Part shown: positions 31,021-40,413 of the stretch, piece by piece
How positions within the stretch are numbered: position 1 is the stretch's first letter
Layout: each line of letters begins with the position of its first letter
Assembly (NCBI RefSeq): GCF_018283455.1
Contig: NZ_JAAMTH010000001.1
Location: forward strand, 2,585,501 to 2,649,500
DNA: 64,000 nucleotides
Direction: 5' to 3'
Origin: Planococcus sp. MSAK28401
GTDB lineage: Bacteria > Bacillota > Bacilli > Bacillales_A > Planococcaceae
Notes under the pieces: generated by a model
What the model was told of the DNA's origin: nothing
Database searches by the model: none
What the model saw: the letters and a program-made list of their open reading frames with translations, nothing else
Program-made: the position numbers and the translations under genes

Positions 31021-33507
31021 TTACTTATTGTCACTCAATATTTCCATTCTTATCTTTTTATTTCCTATAGCCCATCCTACAGGCACAAAGATTATCAAAC
31101 TGACCACCCACATACTCGCGGCTACCCACATCATCAATGAAAAGTCGATCGCCATATTGCCTGAATCAATCAGTGAAACGATAACAGAAAATACCAATCC
31201 GCATAGCGCACCGAAGACAAGGCCGATCAAAAGATAGAAAGAAATTTGGGAGACAATGATTTTCACAACCCCCATTGGCCTAACGCCGATTGTCCGGAGT
31301 ACTGCAAACTCTTTTCGTTTCGACAGAATATTATTCAAGAGGGTGTTCAAGACACCTGCCATAACAGAAACAACAAGTATAATTAGTACCAAAATAAAGA
31401 TGGCCCATCGCTGCAAGAACATGTCTGAAGCCTCTTCCAGCGAAGTTGCATGTACATTGACTGTGAGTTCTGGATACTTGCTGGCCAAGGTTTCAAGAGA
31501 ATCGATGGCCTCTGATTCGTCATATGTATTCACGTAGGCTTTATTAAAGTTAGTTGAAGAAGTATTTAACGCCTTCGCTTGCCAATCAAAAAGTACTTCT
31601 CCATCATCAATTGCATCTGAAACAGCACTTACTACCATAGTCACCACGTATTCAGCGTGTTGCTTTTCATCCGAGTAGATACCAATTTTTAAGGAGTCAC
31701 CCACTTGGACTTTGTACTTTTCAGCAAACAGCGGGGAAATGATCGCTGCTGATGCTAGTTCCTCTTTTCCGATTTCCGGTATGACCTTTGCACTCTCTAG
31801 CGCCTTTAGATCACCCAGCGTATAGTCAAAAGACATCGACCCGTCTTCAATGAACAACTCTGCCCCGCCAAAAGTGCTGACAGTGGCGACTTGCGCGACT
31901 TGGACTTGGTTACGTAGTTCTTCACTAAGTTTAACCGGATTAATTTCAGATTGTTGAATGCGGCTTGTAATAACCAAAGAAGTGGGAAACTGTTCATTGA
32001 TATAGTCTGTATTGTTCTGCTTAATGGTACTCAGCATTACTGAACCGAAAACAGCGATAATCATGACCACGCTAATTGAAAGAATCACGAAGCTATTCTT
32101 TTTGACTTGTGGCTTTAAATTCTGAAGTGCAATTAATACATTGCGGGATGGCAGCTTCCCGGATGCTGGTATCAGCACATTCAATAACATAGTCAGCCAC
32201 ATGGGCAATACTAAGAAAAGACTAGCTAATAGCAAAAAACCACTCAATAAAATCAATATCGCCCTCGCGTTTTCTTCCACAGCAAGAATAACGCCAATCA
32301 GCAGCGATACAAGTGATGAAATCCATAGGATCTTGATTGCTGCCTTTCGCATTCCATGATGTTTAAAATCTAGCTCTTCATTTTCCTGGAGAATCCTTAA
32401 TGGCAAAATTTTTGATGATTTGAGAACTGGGATATAAAGGAACAGTTGAATCAACAGACTAGCTATGGCCAATACGGGAATCGCCACTTCCCAGGCAAAT
32501 GGCATTTGAGTCAGTGAAACGGAAAACCACTTTCCAAAACTTGGTTGCAGGAATTGATTCGCTGCATAAGCAATCGCCAACCCAAGCAATGCGCCAGCAA
32601 CTGTAATCATTGTGCTTTGAATGCGGATAATCTTGGACAGTTGCTCAGTTTTCGCGCCAAGCGCTCTCATAATCGCAAACTGGTTTTTATTCTTATAGAT
32701 AAACAAGTCAAAATTGGAAATGACCATGATAGCCGTAACGATCAAAATGAGCATCGAAAGGATGCCAATAAATAAGGTCAAGGAGTTCAAGTTGTTTTTT
32801 GCTGTTTCATCCTCTTCAATAATATCCACGCGCAAGTCCGGCTGGATCTTTTTTACTTCATTGGCCATTGCAATTAAGTCGGTTTCTTCTGCGGTTTTCA
32901 CCATTAAAGCCGTGGTTTCGTTTTTAAGGACTGGCAGTGCTTCGTCGTGAAATAGCTTTGCTCTCTCTAATGCGAAAACCACCATATCAGGAGCAATCCC
33001 TGTTCCTTGAGCGTTCTTCAAAATTTCAGTGATTTCAAATGAATCGTTTTCAATTTCGATTTGATCGCCTACTGAAAGCTTGAGAGACCCTGCCAGATTT
33101 TCTGTGATGGCGACTGTGTCTTTCGTTAAATCTACGCTTGTTTTATACCTGCTTTTTGCAATTGGATCGTTTTCGATTCCCAGAGTGTAGACTTTTCCGC
33201 CTAGCGGCTCTACATATGTTTGGGTAACCAGCGCTTGCGAAACAGCAACTGTCGAAGGATGGTCTGATATCAGTTGCAATAATTCCTGCTCATCCTCCAC
33301 GGGATTGTCATCGCTATAAACAAGGGCCATATCCATATCCCCATACATCTTTCGCAGATCATCTTGCAGGGTTTGTTTCGCATTTACGGTAAATAGCGCC
33401 ATGGTCAGTACAAGAGAGACTGCTATGGCAATGCTCATAACCGAGGTGAAGACCAAAAACTTGTTTTCTCTAAATAAACGGAACGCCAATTGATTGAGTG
33501 ATTTCAT
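31021..33507 (-). CDS. ABC transporter permease, FtsX/MacB type
   Basis: An 828-aa permease with two FtsX-like units: an N-terminal helix (FTSVMSIAIAVSLVLTMALF), a large extracytoplasmic domain, a group of helices from about residue 240, a second group near 400-500, a second outer domain, and C-terminal helices (IFILVLIILVVSVMAGVLNTLL). It forms a transporter with the ATPase encoded by the overlapping gene upstream (ATGA overlap at 33504). Such systems export peptides or lipoproteins or act in antimicrobial-peptide defence; substrate unknown. Confidence 0.85.
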   Translation of the reverse strand: MKSLNQLAFRLFRENKFLVFTSVMSIAIAVSLVLTMALFTVNAKQTLQDDLRKMYGDMDMALVYSDDNPVEDEQELLQLISDHPSTVAVSQALVTQTYVEPLGGKVYTLGIENDPIAKSRYKTSVDLTKDTVAITENLAGSLKLSVGDQIEIENDSFEITEILKNAQGTGIAPDMVVFALERAKLFHDEALPVLKNETTALMVKTAEETDLIAMANEVKKIQPDLRVDIIEEDETAKNNLNSLTLFIGILSMLILIVTAIMVISNFDLFIYKNKNQFAIMRALGAKTEQLSKIIRIQSTMITVAGALLGLAIAYAANQFLQPSFGKWFSVSLTQMPFAWEVAIPVLAIASLLIQLFLYIPVLKSSKILPLRILQENEELDFKHHGMRKAAIKILWISSLVSLLIGVILAVEENARAILILLSGFLLLASLFLVLPMWLTMLLNVLIPASGKLPSRNVLIALQNLKPQVKKNSFVILSISVVMIIAVFGSVMLSTIKQNNTDYINEQFPTSLVITSRIQQSEINPVKLSEELRNQVQVAQVATVSTFGGAELFIEDGSMSFDYTLGDLKALESAKVIPEIGKEELASAAIISPLFAEKYKVQVGDSLKIGIYSDEKQHAEYVVTMVVSAVSDAIDDGEVLFDWQAKALNTSSTNFNKAYVNTYDESEAIDSLETLASKYPELTVNVHATSLEEASDMFLQRWAIFILVLIILVVSVMAGVLNTLLNNILSKRKEFAVLRTIGVRPMGVVKIIVSQISFYLLIGLVFGALCGLVFSVIVSLIDSGNMAIDFSLMMWVAASMWVVSLIIFVPVGWAIGNKKIRMEILSDNK

Positions 33508-34262
33508 ATAGCCGAACCTTTTAAAATACTCTGGGAGATTTCCATGATGTGTTCAAGATCCCGTTCACCGGAACATTCGTACTCATTGATGATGGCGCCG
33601 TCGTGGAAAAACAAGACACGATCTGCATAGGTAGCGACTTTGGGGTCATGCGTTACCACAAGTATGCTTTGATTGAGTTCGTCCTTCATAGAAGTCAATA
33701 CTTCTAAAATTTCTTCGGATGTATTGGCATCTAAATTCCCCGTCAATTCATCTGCCAAAAGTATCGGTGGTTCGCCGATAAGAGCCCGGCCAATAGCAAT
33801 GCGCTGTTGCTGTCCACCCGATAATTGGACCGGACGATGTGCTTTCCACTTTGTTAACCCCATCCGTTCCACCATACTGGCCGTTTTTCTCTCAATGGAT
33901 TCTTTAGATTCGTTTTTTAAGAGCAGTGGCAATGAAATATTCTCTTCCACCGTTAAGTCTTTCAACAAGTTATAAGCTTGAAAGATAAATCCGATATTTT
34001 CCCGTCGGTAGTCCGTCGCTTTCGGTTCAGAAAAGAAACCTTCCGAATCTACACCATTCAATCGAATTTTACCGCTGGTCGGTTCATCCAATGCGCCAAT
34101 AACATTGAGTAAGGTGCTTTTTCCAGATCCACTCGTCCCCATAATTGCGACAAATTCCCCAGCATACAAATTGAACGAAACATCTTTTAACGCTTCAACT
34201 TCGAACCCTCTGCCACTGTATTTCTTAACTAGATTATTAACTTCCAAAGTTATTTTTCTCAT
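33504..34262 (-). CDS. ABC transporter ATP-binding protein (LolD/MacB type)
   Basis: A 252-aa ATPase: Walker A GTSGSGKST (about residues 43-51), Q-loop FQAYNLL, signature LSGGQQQR, Walker B ILLADELTGNLD and switch His in VVTHD. The DELTGNLD segment is the MacB/LolD hallmark. It drives the FtsX-type permease encoded next. The start is unsure (34262 with a distant GAGG, or 34280). A terminator at 34591 separates it from the ECF module upstream, so it may have its own promoter in 34263-34590. Confidence 0.85.
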   Translation of the reverse strand: MRKITLEVNNLVKKYSGRGFEVEALKDVSFNLYAGEFVAIMGTSGSGKSTLLNVIGALDEPTSGKIRLNGVDSEGFFSEPKATDYRRENIGFIFQAYNLLKDLTVEENISLPLLLKNESKESIERKTASMVERMGLTKWKAHRPVQLSGGQQQRIAIGRALIGEPPILLADELTGNLDANTSEEILEVLTSMKDELNQSILVVTHDPKVATYADRVLFFHDGAIINEYECSGERDLEHIMEISQSILKGSAI

Positions 34263-34590
34263 CAAAGTCAGTAGCCTCATTTGCTGTATGCGATTTTTTA
34301 TAATTCTGTAAGGTCAGGTGTGTTTACGTTAAATATAAAACCCAGTCGAAGAGATGACCATGAAGTTTATTACTATATTTAGAATTCCAACCATATAAAT
34401 ACAATATCACAAAACAAAATATTTTCTGTAAGTATGAAGAAGAATAATGACGTCTTATTTTAATTTTCAATCTACTTCTAACTTAAGGCTTCTTACGAAT
34501 TTGCACGTAAAACAGTAAAGAAAGAAATTCTAGATTCCGTCCCTTTCCTTTTCTTCACTTCAAATAGGTAAACTAATGTGTTATAAGAAA
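34263..34590. other. Intergenic region before the ABC operon
   Basis: About 330 bp, AT-rich, between the terminator of the ECF module and the ABC genes. It should hold the ABC operon promoter. No ORF or clear dyad was found. Confidence 0.35.
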
Positions 34591-34620
34591 GAGCAAAGGT
34601 AAACAGGTTAAACTTTGCTC
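34591..34620 (-). terminator. Terminator of the sigma/DUF4179 operon
   Basis: An 8-bp stem GAGCAAAG/CTTTGCTC is followed on the minus strand by TTTCTTAT, 45 bp after the DUF4179 stop. Confidence 0.55.
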
Positions 34621-34665
34621 ATCTTAGATTGTTTAGTGTTCCTCCGCTTTACATGCTATCTAACA

Positions 34666-35685
34666 TCACTTAATCTCTACCTCAAAGGCTTCCGTGTCCA
34701 GCACCTCATGATAGTCAGTTTTTTCTTTCCCTTCTTTTCCAGAAATGACGAAAGGCGTTACCTTCAACGTGGAGACATCTTCTGCCAACGCTTCAAATCG
34801 GAAATAGGCATCCTTTCCTAAAGTACGCTCTTCTTGTGGTTCATAGACCTTGCCCGTCCCGTCTTCGACTAACATTCGGACATCAAACTCATAGTCCAAG
34901 TCATTATTGCTGTATAAATGGTATTTCAAGGTGCTGGAGACAGGTGACAAAACTAATTCTTCCACTAAGATGCGCTGTCCATTTTCCAATGAAAATTGTT
35001 GGTTGATGGAGATAGTCTTGCTTACTGCAAGCAACGCTTCGCCTGAGGCCCTGAATTCAAAAGTCCATTCCTCTTTGGCCCACATACTTGGAACTATCCC
35101 CTCATAAATAATTTTGATATCCAGTGGTTTGCCCATATCCAGCGCTTGGACATCCATAGAGCTGAATAAGGAATAAGTGGAATCTCCCAATTGCTGCACA
35201 TCGCCACCACCATTCCCAGAAACCTCTTCCCCATTGATTAATATGGTCGGGAATGGATTGACGTTCTCTAACTTAATGTTTTCGGAAGTCGTCTCAAAAG
35301 TGCTATTGATCAATAAACGTCCCTCATCGATGATTACTTCATTTAAGGTGATAGTGCCCTGTTCATTTTCTATTGATTGTCCGAGAATCGTCTTGTAACT
35401 TTCCAATGTTTGGCCGTCTTCCATACCCAAATAATGTTCCAATAAAGGACCAAGAATCGGCATTTTCGCCAGTGCAGTGGGCTGCACTCCAATGCCCAAT
35501 GAAAGTATGATTAACGCTGCGGCTGAAATAGCCCATAATTTTGAACGGATTTTTGTTGTTCGCTGTTGTATCTTCTTTTTTATACGCTTTTTCATTCTCT
35601 TTTTTTCGAAGCTAGTCAATTCTGGAATGTCGTATTCCATCGTATCCACGTCAACTTCATTCAGTATTTGATAAACGTCTTTCAT
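34666..35685 (-). CDS. DUF4179 anti-sigma-like membrane protein
   Basis: A 339-aa protein with a cytosolic N-terminal part (about 45 residues with KKRMKKRIKKKIQQ), one helix (LWAISAAALIILSLGIGV) and a large extracytoplasmic domain typical of DUF4179 (LGPLLEHYLGMEDGQTLESY; GTITLNEVIIDEGRLLI). It follows the ECF sigma gene by 20 bp, so it is the likely membrane-bound anti-sigma factor. The ATG follows GAGGTG. Confidence 0.8.
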   Translation of the reverse strand: MKDVYQILNEVDVDTMEYDIPELTSFEKKRMKKRIKKKIQQRTTKIRSKLWAISAAALIILSLGIGVQPTALAKMPILGPLLEHYLGMEDGQTLESYKTILGQSIENEQGTITLNEVIIDEGRLLINSTFETTSENIKLENVNPFPTILINGEEVSGNGGGDVQQLGDSTYSLFSSMDVQALDMGKPLDIKIIYEGIVPSMWAKEEWTFEFRASGEALLAVSKTISINQQFSLENGQRILVEELVLSPVSSTLKYHLYSNNDLDYEFDVRMLVEDGTGKVYEPQEERTLGKDAYFRFEALAEDVSTLKVTPFVISGKEGKEKTDYHEVLDTEAFEVEIK

Positions 35686-35705
35686 TTCAACACCTCAATT
35701 CCGCG

Positions 35706-36260
35706 TTATTGGTTTCCGAAAATTCGTTTCAACCCTTTTAATTTTCTTCTCCCTCGGGATAACCTGTTATGGATTACCGATTTTTTCACGCTTAGTTCGT
35801 TTGCAAGACTAGTGGTATCTTTTCCGTCGATATAATAATCAATAAATAGCTGTCGATCTTCTGGTGTCAGCTGTTCTAATAGTGCTTCTGTTTCCAAACT
35901 CAATTCCGTTTTCATAACCAGCTGCCTCTCATCCACTTGGTTTGTCTCCAATTCGTAATCTCCAGGCTGCTGTTTTTCAGCCAACTTTATGTACCTTCTC
36001 TTATAATCAATCGCTTTATACTTGGAAATAGCAGCTAACCAATTCTTCAAAGAGTTGGTTTTTTCATTAAAAGAATCAATATGATCCCAAACGGCTAATA
36101 GAATGTCATCTATACATTCATCATGAACATGGCTGAATCGATACAAATGATGTGTGACGATGCTTTTAATTAATCCACCGTATTGATCAATCACAAATTG
36201 TAAAGCATCTTCATTTTTTCGTTTTAGTTCCTGCACAAGGTTTTCATGTGTGATTTTCAT
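35706..36260 (-). CDS. ECF-type RNA polymerase sigma factor
   Basis: A 184-aa sigma factor: region 2 (FVIDQYGGLIKSIVTHHL; DILLAVWDHIDSF; LKNWLAAISKYKAIDYKRR) and region 4 helix-turn-helix (LTPEDRQLFIDYYIDGKDTT; VKKSVIHNRLSRGRRKLK). It is followed by the DUF4179 protein that presumably inhibits it. This is the first of three ECF modules in the AT-rich tract. The ATG follows AAGGAG. Confidence 0.85.
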   Translation of the reverse strand: MKITHENLVQELKRKNEDALQFVIDQYGGLIKSIVTHHLYRFSHVHDECIDDILLAVWDHIDSFNEKTNSLKNWLAAISKYKAIDYKRRYIKLAEKQQPGDYELETNQVDERQLVMKTELSLETEALLEQLTPEDRQLFIDYYIDGKDTTSLANELSVKKSVIHNRLSRGRRKLKGLKRIFGNQ

Positions 36261-36535
36261 TCAATCTAATAACTCCTTCCAAAGGCCTTACCTATTAATT
36301 CGTTTGCCAAATCTAAAAACTATCCAAACGAAAGTGAAATATCGAATTGTAATGAATTATTTTTGTCCATACGAAAACCCTACTTCATGATAGAAGTAGA
36401 GTTCTAAGGTCTTTTTGGCGCCTATTCTTGCAAGCTTTCGTTTTCTAAAAAGTAATTCTGTAAGACCTTCTTTATTTCGCCCCGCAATTTTTTAAGTTAT
36501 GTAGACTCTTATTATATCTATAATCAGCAGTACTA

Positions 36536-36988
36536 TTATTGTAAAATCGGATTTGCCGAAAACTCGATGATTGGGAATTCCTTATTTTCCAACCCTTCAT
36601 AATAATTCATGACAGCTTTTTCTTCCCTCGTTAACTCTGTCGTTGAATTTTTTATATTTTGAATAGCTGTATGATCCCGTAGATACATTCCATACCAGTC
36701 TTCCTGATCTGCATCTTCCAATTCAACGGACACTGCCCTGTATTCCTCTTGCAGCAAAGCAAAAGAATCTGCAATTGATTTCTTTGCTGCTTCTTCCCCT
36801 GAACCTTCTGTCATCAGTTTGACTGCAATTAAGCTCTTATTAGCGCCTTCAACTCTTTCCGTTTCAGTAAAGGAAGGGAGGCCATTTTCGTCCACTCCCA
36901 TCTCATCATTGACTGAACTATTACAGGCGGAAAGGAACAACACAGCTATAAATGAAACAACGGTTAGGCTCTTCTTTTGAATGAACAT
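36536..36988 (-). CDS. Lipoprotein, unknown function
   Basis: A 150-aa lipoprotein with lipobox LSAC (Cys about 22) and an acidic mature part (TETERVEGANKSLIAVKLMT; AVSVELEDADQEDWYGMYL). No family recognised. It lies 275 bp upstream of the ECF sigma gene on the same strand. Confidence 0.7.
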   Translation of the reverse strand: MFIQKKSLTVVSFIAVLFLSACNSSVNDEMGVDENGLPSFTETERVEGANKSLIAVKLMTEGSGEEAAKKSIADSFALLQEEYRAVSVELEDADQEDWYGMYLRDHTAIQNIKNSTTELTREEKAVMNYYEGLENKEFPIIEFSANPILQ

Positions 36989-37228
36989 CTATTCCCCTCC
37001 ATTTCCTCTGTCTATGGCGTCTATCCCGCACAAAACCGCCCTTTTGAAGGTCGATTTCGCTGACAAGGCAAGTATCACTATCATTCCTAAAAAATAACAA
37101 CAAATGCTATTGCTATCTTTTTTATCACATATCTGTTACTTTTAAGAAGAGTTATTTTTGTTCGGTTTCAGATTGAGAATAAATTTTGTTTTTCGTCTAA
37201 GGTATTTGAGCAAGGATAGTAACAAATT

Positions 37229-37244
37229 GTGTGGAGATCCACAC
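37229..37244 (+). promoter_or_regulatory. Hairpin adjacent to the csp ribosome binding site
   Basis: GTGTGGAGATCCACAC forms a 6-7 bp hairpin that ends directly before CAGGAGGC. It may modulate translation of the cold-shock gene with temperature. Confidence 0.45.
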
Positions 37245-37259
37245 CAGGAGGCAACAACT

Positions 37260-37460
37260 ATGGAACAAGGTACAGTTAAGTGGTTTAATGCAGAAAAAGG
37301 TTTTGGTTTTATCGAGCGTGAAGCAGGAGATGACGTATTCGTACATTTCTCAGCTATCCAAAGCGACGGTTTCAAATCTTTAGACGAAGGTCAAACTGTA
37401 ACATTTGATATCGAAGAAGGACAACGTGGCCTACAAGCTACAAACGTTACAAAAGCTTAA
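37260..37460 (+). CDS. Cold-shock protein (CspA family)
   Basis: A 66-aa single-domain OB-fold nucleic acid-binding protein: [20 protein letters not shown] carries RNP1 and VFVHFS is RNP2. It acts as an RNA chaperone. The ATG follows CAGGAGGCAACAACT, with a hairpin touching the site. The leader from about 37150 is AT-rich and long, as usual for csp mRNAs. Which Bacillus Csp it corresponds to cannot be decided. Confidence 0.92.
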   Translation: MEQGTVKWFNAEKGFGFIEREAGDDVFVHFSAIQSDGFKSLDEGQTVTFDIEEGQRGLQATNVTKA

Positions 37461-37468
37461 TAATAGCT

Positions 37469-37508
37469 AAAAAAGAGATCCTATATTGTATAGGGTCTCT
37501 TTTTTTGT
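37469..37508 (+). terminator. Terminator of csp
   Basis: AAAAAGAGATCCTATA pairs with TATAGGGTCTCTTTTT, then more T. Confidence 0.85.
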
Positions 37509-37540
37509 TTAACTTCAGGATTAGCTACTTTCACGAACAG

Positions 37541-37560
37541 ATGAAATATAAACTAGTTTT
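37541..37560 (+). repeat. Dispersed element B, copy 1
   Basis: ATGAAATATAAACTAGTTTT; core AATATAAACT shared with the other copies near 40341, 40991, 47621, 48351 and 49931. Confidence 0.4.
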
Positions 37561-37609
37561 TAAAACCTATTTTGTTTATCCTGCTTAGAAACTAGCAAAG
37601 CGAATCAAT

Positions 37610-37885
37610 TCAAATGCTGCTTCGTCGAGAGCGTAAAATACTTAATCCCATCATAGCTATTACCACAACAAAAAGTATGAGACCGATAAAAGTATTCACA
37701 GAGATTTGAAAAAACAATCCCAAAATAAGATTTGTTAGCATCACAACGAACAGGGACCAAAATACTTGCCCATCTCTTTTCGTATAAAACGTTATAGCTC
37801 CACTCGCCAGAGACAGCGCGAGAATCCCCCATATAATTGGATGCCAGATATAAATCCCCCACTTCTTATTAGTGATATGCAGAAT
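37610..37885 (-). pseudogene. Membrane protein ORF without a usable start codon
   Basis: The minus-strand frame ending at 37610 is open back to a stop at 37889 and encodes a convincing three-helix membrane protein (WHPIIWGILALSLASGA; FWSLFVVMLTNLILGLFF; FIGLILFVVVIAMMGLSIL) ending RSRRSSI. No ATG, GTG or TTG stands at the front: the first ones are deep inside. It is either a 5'-truncated gene or one with a rare start (ATT/CTG at 37880-37885). Confidence 0.45.
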
Positions 37886-37923
37886 CGCTTAACACTCTTT
37901 TCTTTAACAATCTCTCCAGATAT

Positions 37924-38190
37924 TTAAGTTAAGAGAGAACCAAAAATTAATACCAAGGCAATAACTACTGTGTTAATTACAGTAATCACGAAAGCACACA
38001 TAGAAATAAGATTGCGCTTAATTTTGTTGAGAATAAAAAGTATCGAAAAAATCAAAGTAATGGCTGCTCCAAATAAAATGAGATAGATCAGCAAACCGGC
38101 TATATCTTCTGAAGATGCAATTGCAATAGGGTCTAGGAATATCATTAGCAAAGAAACGAGTATGCTTACCATAAGGTAGATCGTGTTCAC
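37924..38190 (-). CDS. Three-helix membrane protein
   Basis: An 88-aa very hydrophobic protein with three helices (MVSILVSLLMIFL; GLLIYLILFGAAITLIFSILF; MCAFVITVINTVVIALVLIF). AT-rich like its neighbours. No family recognised. Confidence 0.65.
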   Translation of the reverse strand: MNTIYLMVSILVSLLMIFLDPIAIASSEDIAGLLIYLILFGAAITLIFSILFILNKIKRNLISMCAFVITVINTVVIALVLIFGSLLT

Positions 38191-38335
38191 CGTATTTTTT
38201 ATCTCAATTCCCCCTCGAATTTTAGAGTTTCGTCATTATCTGAATTATACATCTTTTCCAATTAAAAACATATGATTTTCCACACTTTTAAGAGAGCCTA
38301 GACATGACCGATTTTAGAAGCGGCAATATATGTTG

Positions 38336-39259
38336 TTAATTGCGAATTATACTGATTATTTTCTGTTGGGCATCTTCAGCTTCCGGAACCGGCATCACCA
38401 CAAACACATGATTCATCTTAGGATATACATAGGTTTGGATTTCAATTCCTTGCTCTGTTAATTTTTCGTCCAACTTCATTGCATCCGGATAGATGAGTTC
38501 ATGTGTACCGATAAATTGAGTAATCTTGCCAAGTCCAGATAAATCCCCATAAATCGGACTAATCAAGGGATCCTTTAAGCTTTTATCATCAGACCAAATA
38601 TTAGTGATCACGTCCATTCCCCCGACCGATAACATTGGATCCTTTTTTTCGTATTGGGGGATAAGAGGATTATCGAGGGTTAGATCGACGGCTGGGGACA
38701 GCAAAATGATATCCTTCGGTTGAGGCAAATCATCTATCTTTAACAGCTGTGCCAGCCCAAGCGCGATATTCCCACCGGCTGAATCCCCCATGATAATTAA
38801 TTGCCTGGCACTCTCAACCGTCCGAAGCATCTCTTTGTACATGCTCAACAGTTTCGGATATGTATGCTTGTAATTAAAATGAGGCACTTTAGGATAAATA
38901 GGCGCGATAATCTTTGCATCCAATGACTGTGCCATCATATCCATGAGCTTCCAGTGGAAAGATAAAGGCTGGTTCGTCCACGCGCCCCCGTGCAAATACA
39001 ATATCGCCTTTTGTTTCGGGGAATTCTGGTCGTTTAAGGTGAACACCTGTATGTCTTCATACATCTCTTCTTTCAATGAATTGGAAAAGCTCATATTTTC
39101 AATCACATACGGTTTGATATTTTCAGTTCCTCTTTGCTGAACGAACTTTGTCGTGTTGGCGACACTGGAAAACCCTTTCTTTGTGCCTCGCAAAACTAAG
39201 TATTTCTCGAGGATCCGACTTCTTACAGACCGTTTTCCCTCATAAGTTTGAATACCCAT
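38336..39259 (-). CDS. Alpha/beta hydrolase, HSL-type acetyl esterase
   Basis: A 307-aa hydrolase of the hormone-sensitive lipase group. HGGAW gives the oxyanion hole (about residue 91), GDSAGG holds the nucleophile Ser (about 160), and the acid/His pair is in IYPDAMKLDEKL and MNHVF. It hydrolyses short-chain esters. No signal peptide. The gene is more GC-rich than its neighbours. Confidence 0.85.
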   Translation of the reverse strand: MGIQTYEGKRSVRSRILEKYLVLRGTKKGFSSVANTTKFVQQRGTENIKPYVIENMSFSNSLKEEMYEDIQVFTLNDQNSPKQKAILYLHGGAWTNQPLSFHWKLMDMMAQSLDAKIIAPIYPKVPHFNYKHTYPKLLSMYKEMLRTVESARQLIIMGDSAGGNIALGLAQLLKIDDLPQPKDIILLSPAVDLTLDNPLIPQYEKKDPMLSVGGMDVITNIWSDDKSLKDPLISPIYGDLSGLGKITQFIGTHELIYPDAMKLDEKLTEQGIEIQTYVYPKMNHVFVVMPVPEAEDAQQKIISIIRN

Positions 39260-39348
39260 TTACTAGCTCCTCTCTAATGACTTACCGACTCACTAGTATT
39301 CTCTTCATTTTCTAGTTCCCGAATCTATAAATATTCAAGCTTGGCTAA

Positions 39349-39792
39349 TTATTCTACCTCTATCAAAAAAGCATAATTTCCATCTCCTCGATTCCAGTCA
39401 GCTATTACATGATATACATATATGCCACTTTCATCAGGCGCTTTAATTCTTTCGTTATTTATTTCAATAATTTTTGAATTGTTTTCACCAAACCATTGCT
39501 CTAATCTCAGATTTTTAGGTTGATAAGCTATCGGAAATTCAATTTCAATTTCCACATTTTTAGATACGATAGATGGGGTATGTGATTCTGTCATGTCGAT
39601 TGGAGAAGTATGAATGGTATCTACACAGTGAGCAAGTAAAATAGCATCCCAGCAATATGATCCTTGTGTTGTAGGAATTTCTCTCTCTCCTATTGAAATT
39701 TTTGGAGTCGGCGGTTCTAAACGAAATGGTTTAAATATAACTATTGCTGTGATTAGAATTCCAACAATTATAAACACCGACCTTTTTTTCAT
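39349..39792 (-). CDS. Exported membrane-anchored protein
   Basis: A 147-aa protein with an N-terminal anchor (SVFIIVGILITAIVIF) and an extracytoplasmic domain containing TTQGSYCWDAILLAHCVDT (two Cys that may form a disulfide) and GIYVYHVIADW. The start at 39792 follows AGGGGGACGAG. Unknown function. Confidence 0.65.
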   Translation of the reverse strand: MKKRSVFIIVGILITAIVIFKPFRLEPPTPKISIGEREIPTTQGSYCWDAILLAHCVDTIHTSPIDMTESHTPSIVSKNVEIEIEFPIAYQPKNLRLEQWFGENNSKIIEINNERIKAPDESGIYVYHVIADWNRGDGNYAFLIEVE

Positions 39793-39943
39793 ATATCTCG
39801 TCCCCCTTTTGTACAATAATAGACGTTTATATTTTTACAAAGTAGCAGTATTCACTTTATCTTGAAAATTTCACCATCGACAAAAGGACTTCCAAGCAGT
39901 TGGAAGTCCTTAATGCTCTTTTTAATACTTTCATCGATAATAC

Positions 39944-40219
39944 TTACATTTCTCCACTAAATATAAAAATTAGGAAAAAAACATACAAAATGCCCAATGA
40001 AATAGATAGTAATGAAATATATTTAATGATCCCTTTTTCTTTTTTAATGAAAGCAATTAATCCAAGTATTACACCTGTGATATAAATAGCGAAACCAATA
40101 GGTATGGCAATCATCGACCACTTCCCAAAAGTTATATTGAGAGGTGGAAAAATCATATATGCTATAAAGATTCCTATGATCACTAAAAATAGTGAATACT
40201 TGCTGTATTTTCCATTCAT
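39944..40219 (-). CDS. Three-helix membrane protein
   Basis: A 91-aa protein with three helices (LFLVIIGIFIAYMIF; MIAIPIGFAIYITGVILGLIAF; ISLLSISLGILYVFFLIFIF). No family recognised. AT-rich. Confidence 0.65.
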   Translation of the reverse strand: MNGKYSKYSLFLVIIGIFIAYMIFPPLNITFGKWSMIAIPIGFAIYITGVILGLIAFIKKEKGIIKYISLLSISLGILYVFFLIFIFSGEM

Positions 40220-40340
40220 TTTTATGTCCTCATTCCGTCGGCAAAATAACGAATATGCTTATTCTACGAATCTAAAAAGTCTTATCTTATTGTTCCATGG
40301 ATACTTTCAAACATTTGTGAAAGTACCCTACCGATAAGTC

Positions 40341-40360
40341 GGCATATATAAACTAGCATT
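40341..40360 (+). repeat. Dispersed element B, copy 2
   Basis: GGCATATATAAACTAGCATT preceded by CCGATAAGTC, the same order CCGATAA...TATAAACT as in copies at 48331 and 49921. Confidence 0.4.
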
Positions 40361-40413
40361 TTTTTGAAACTATAAACGATTTATGCCGTAAGTAATTCCA
40401 GAGGTGAATTAGA

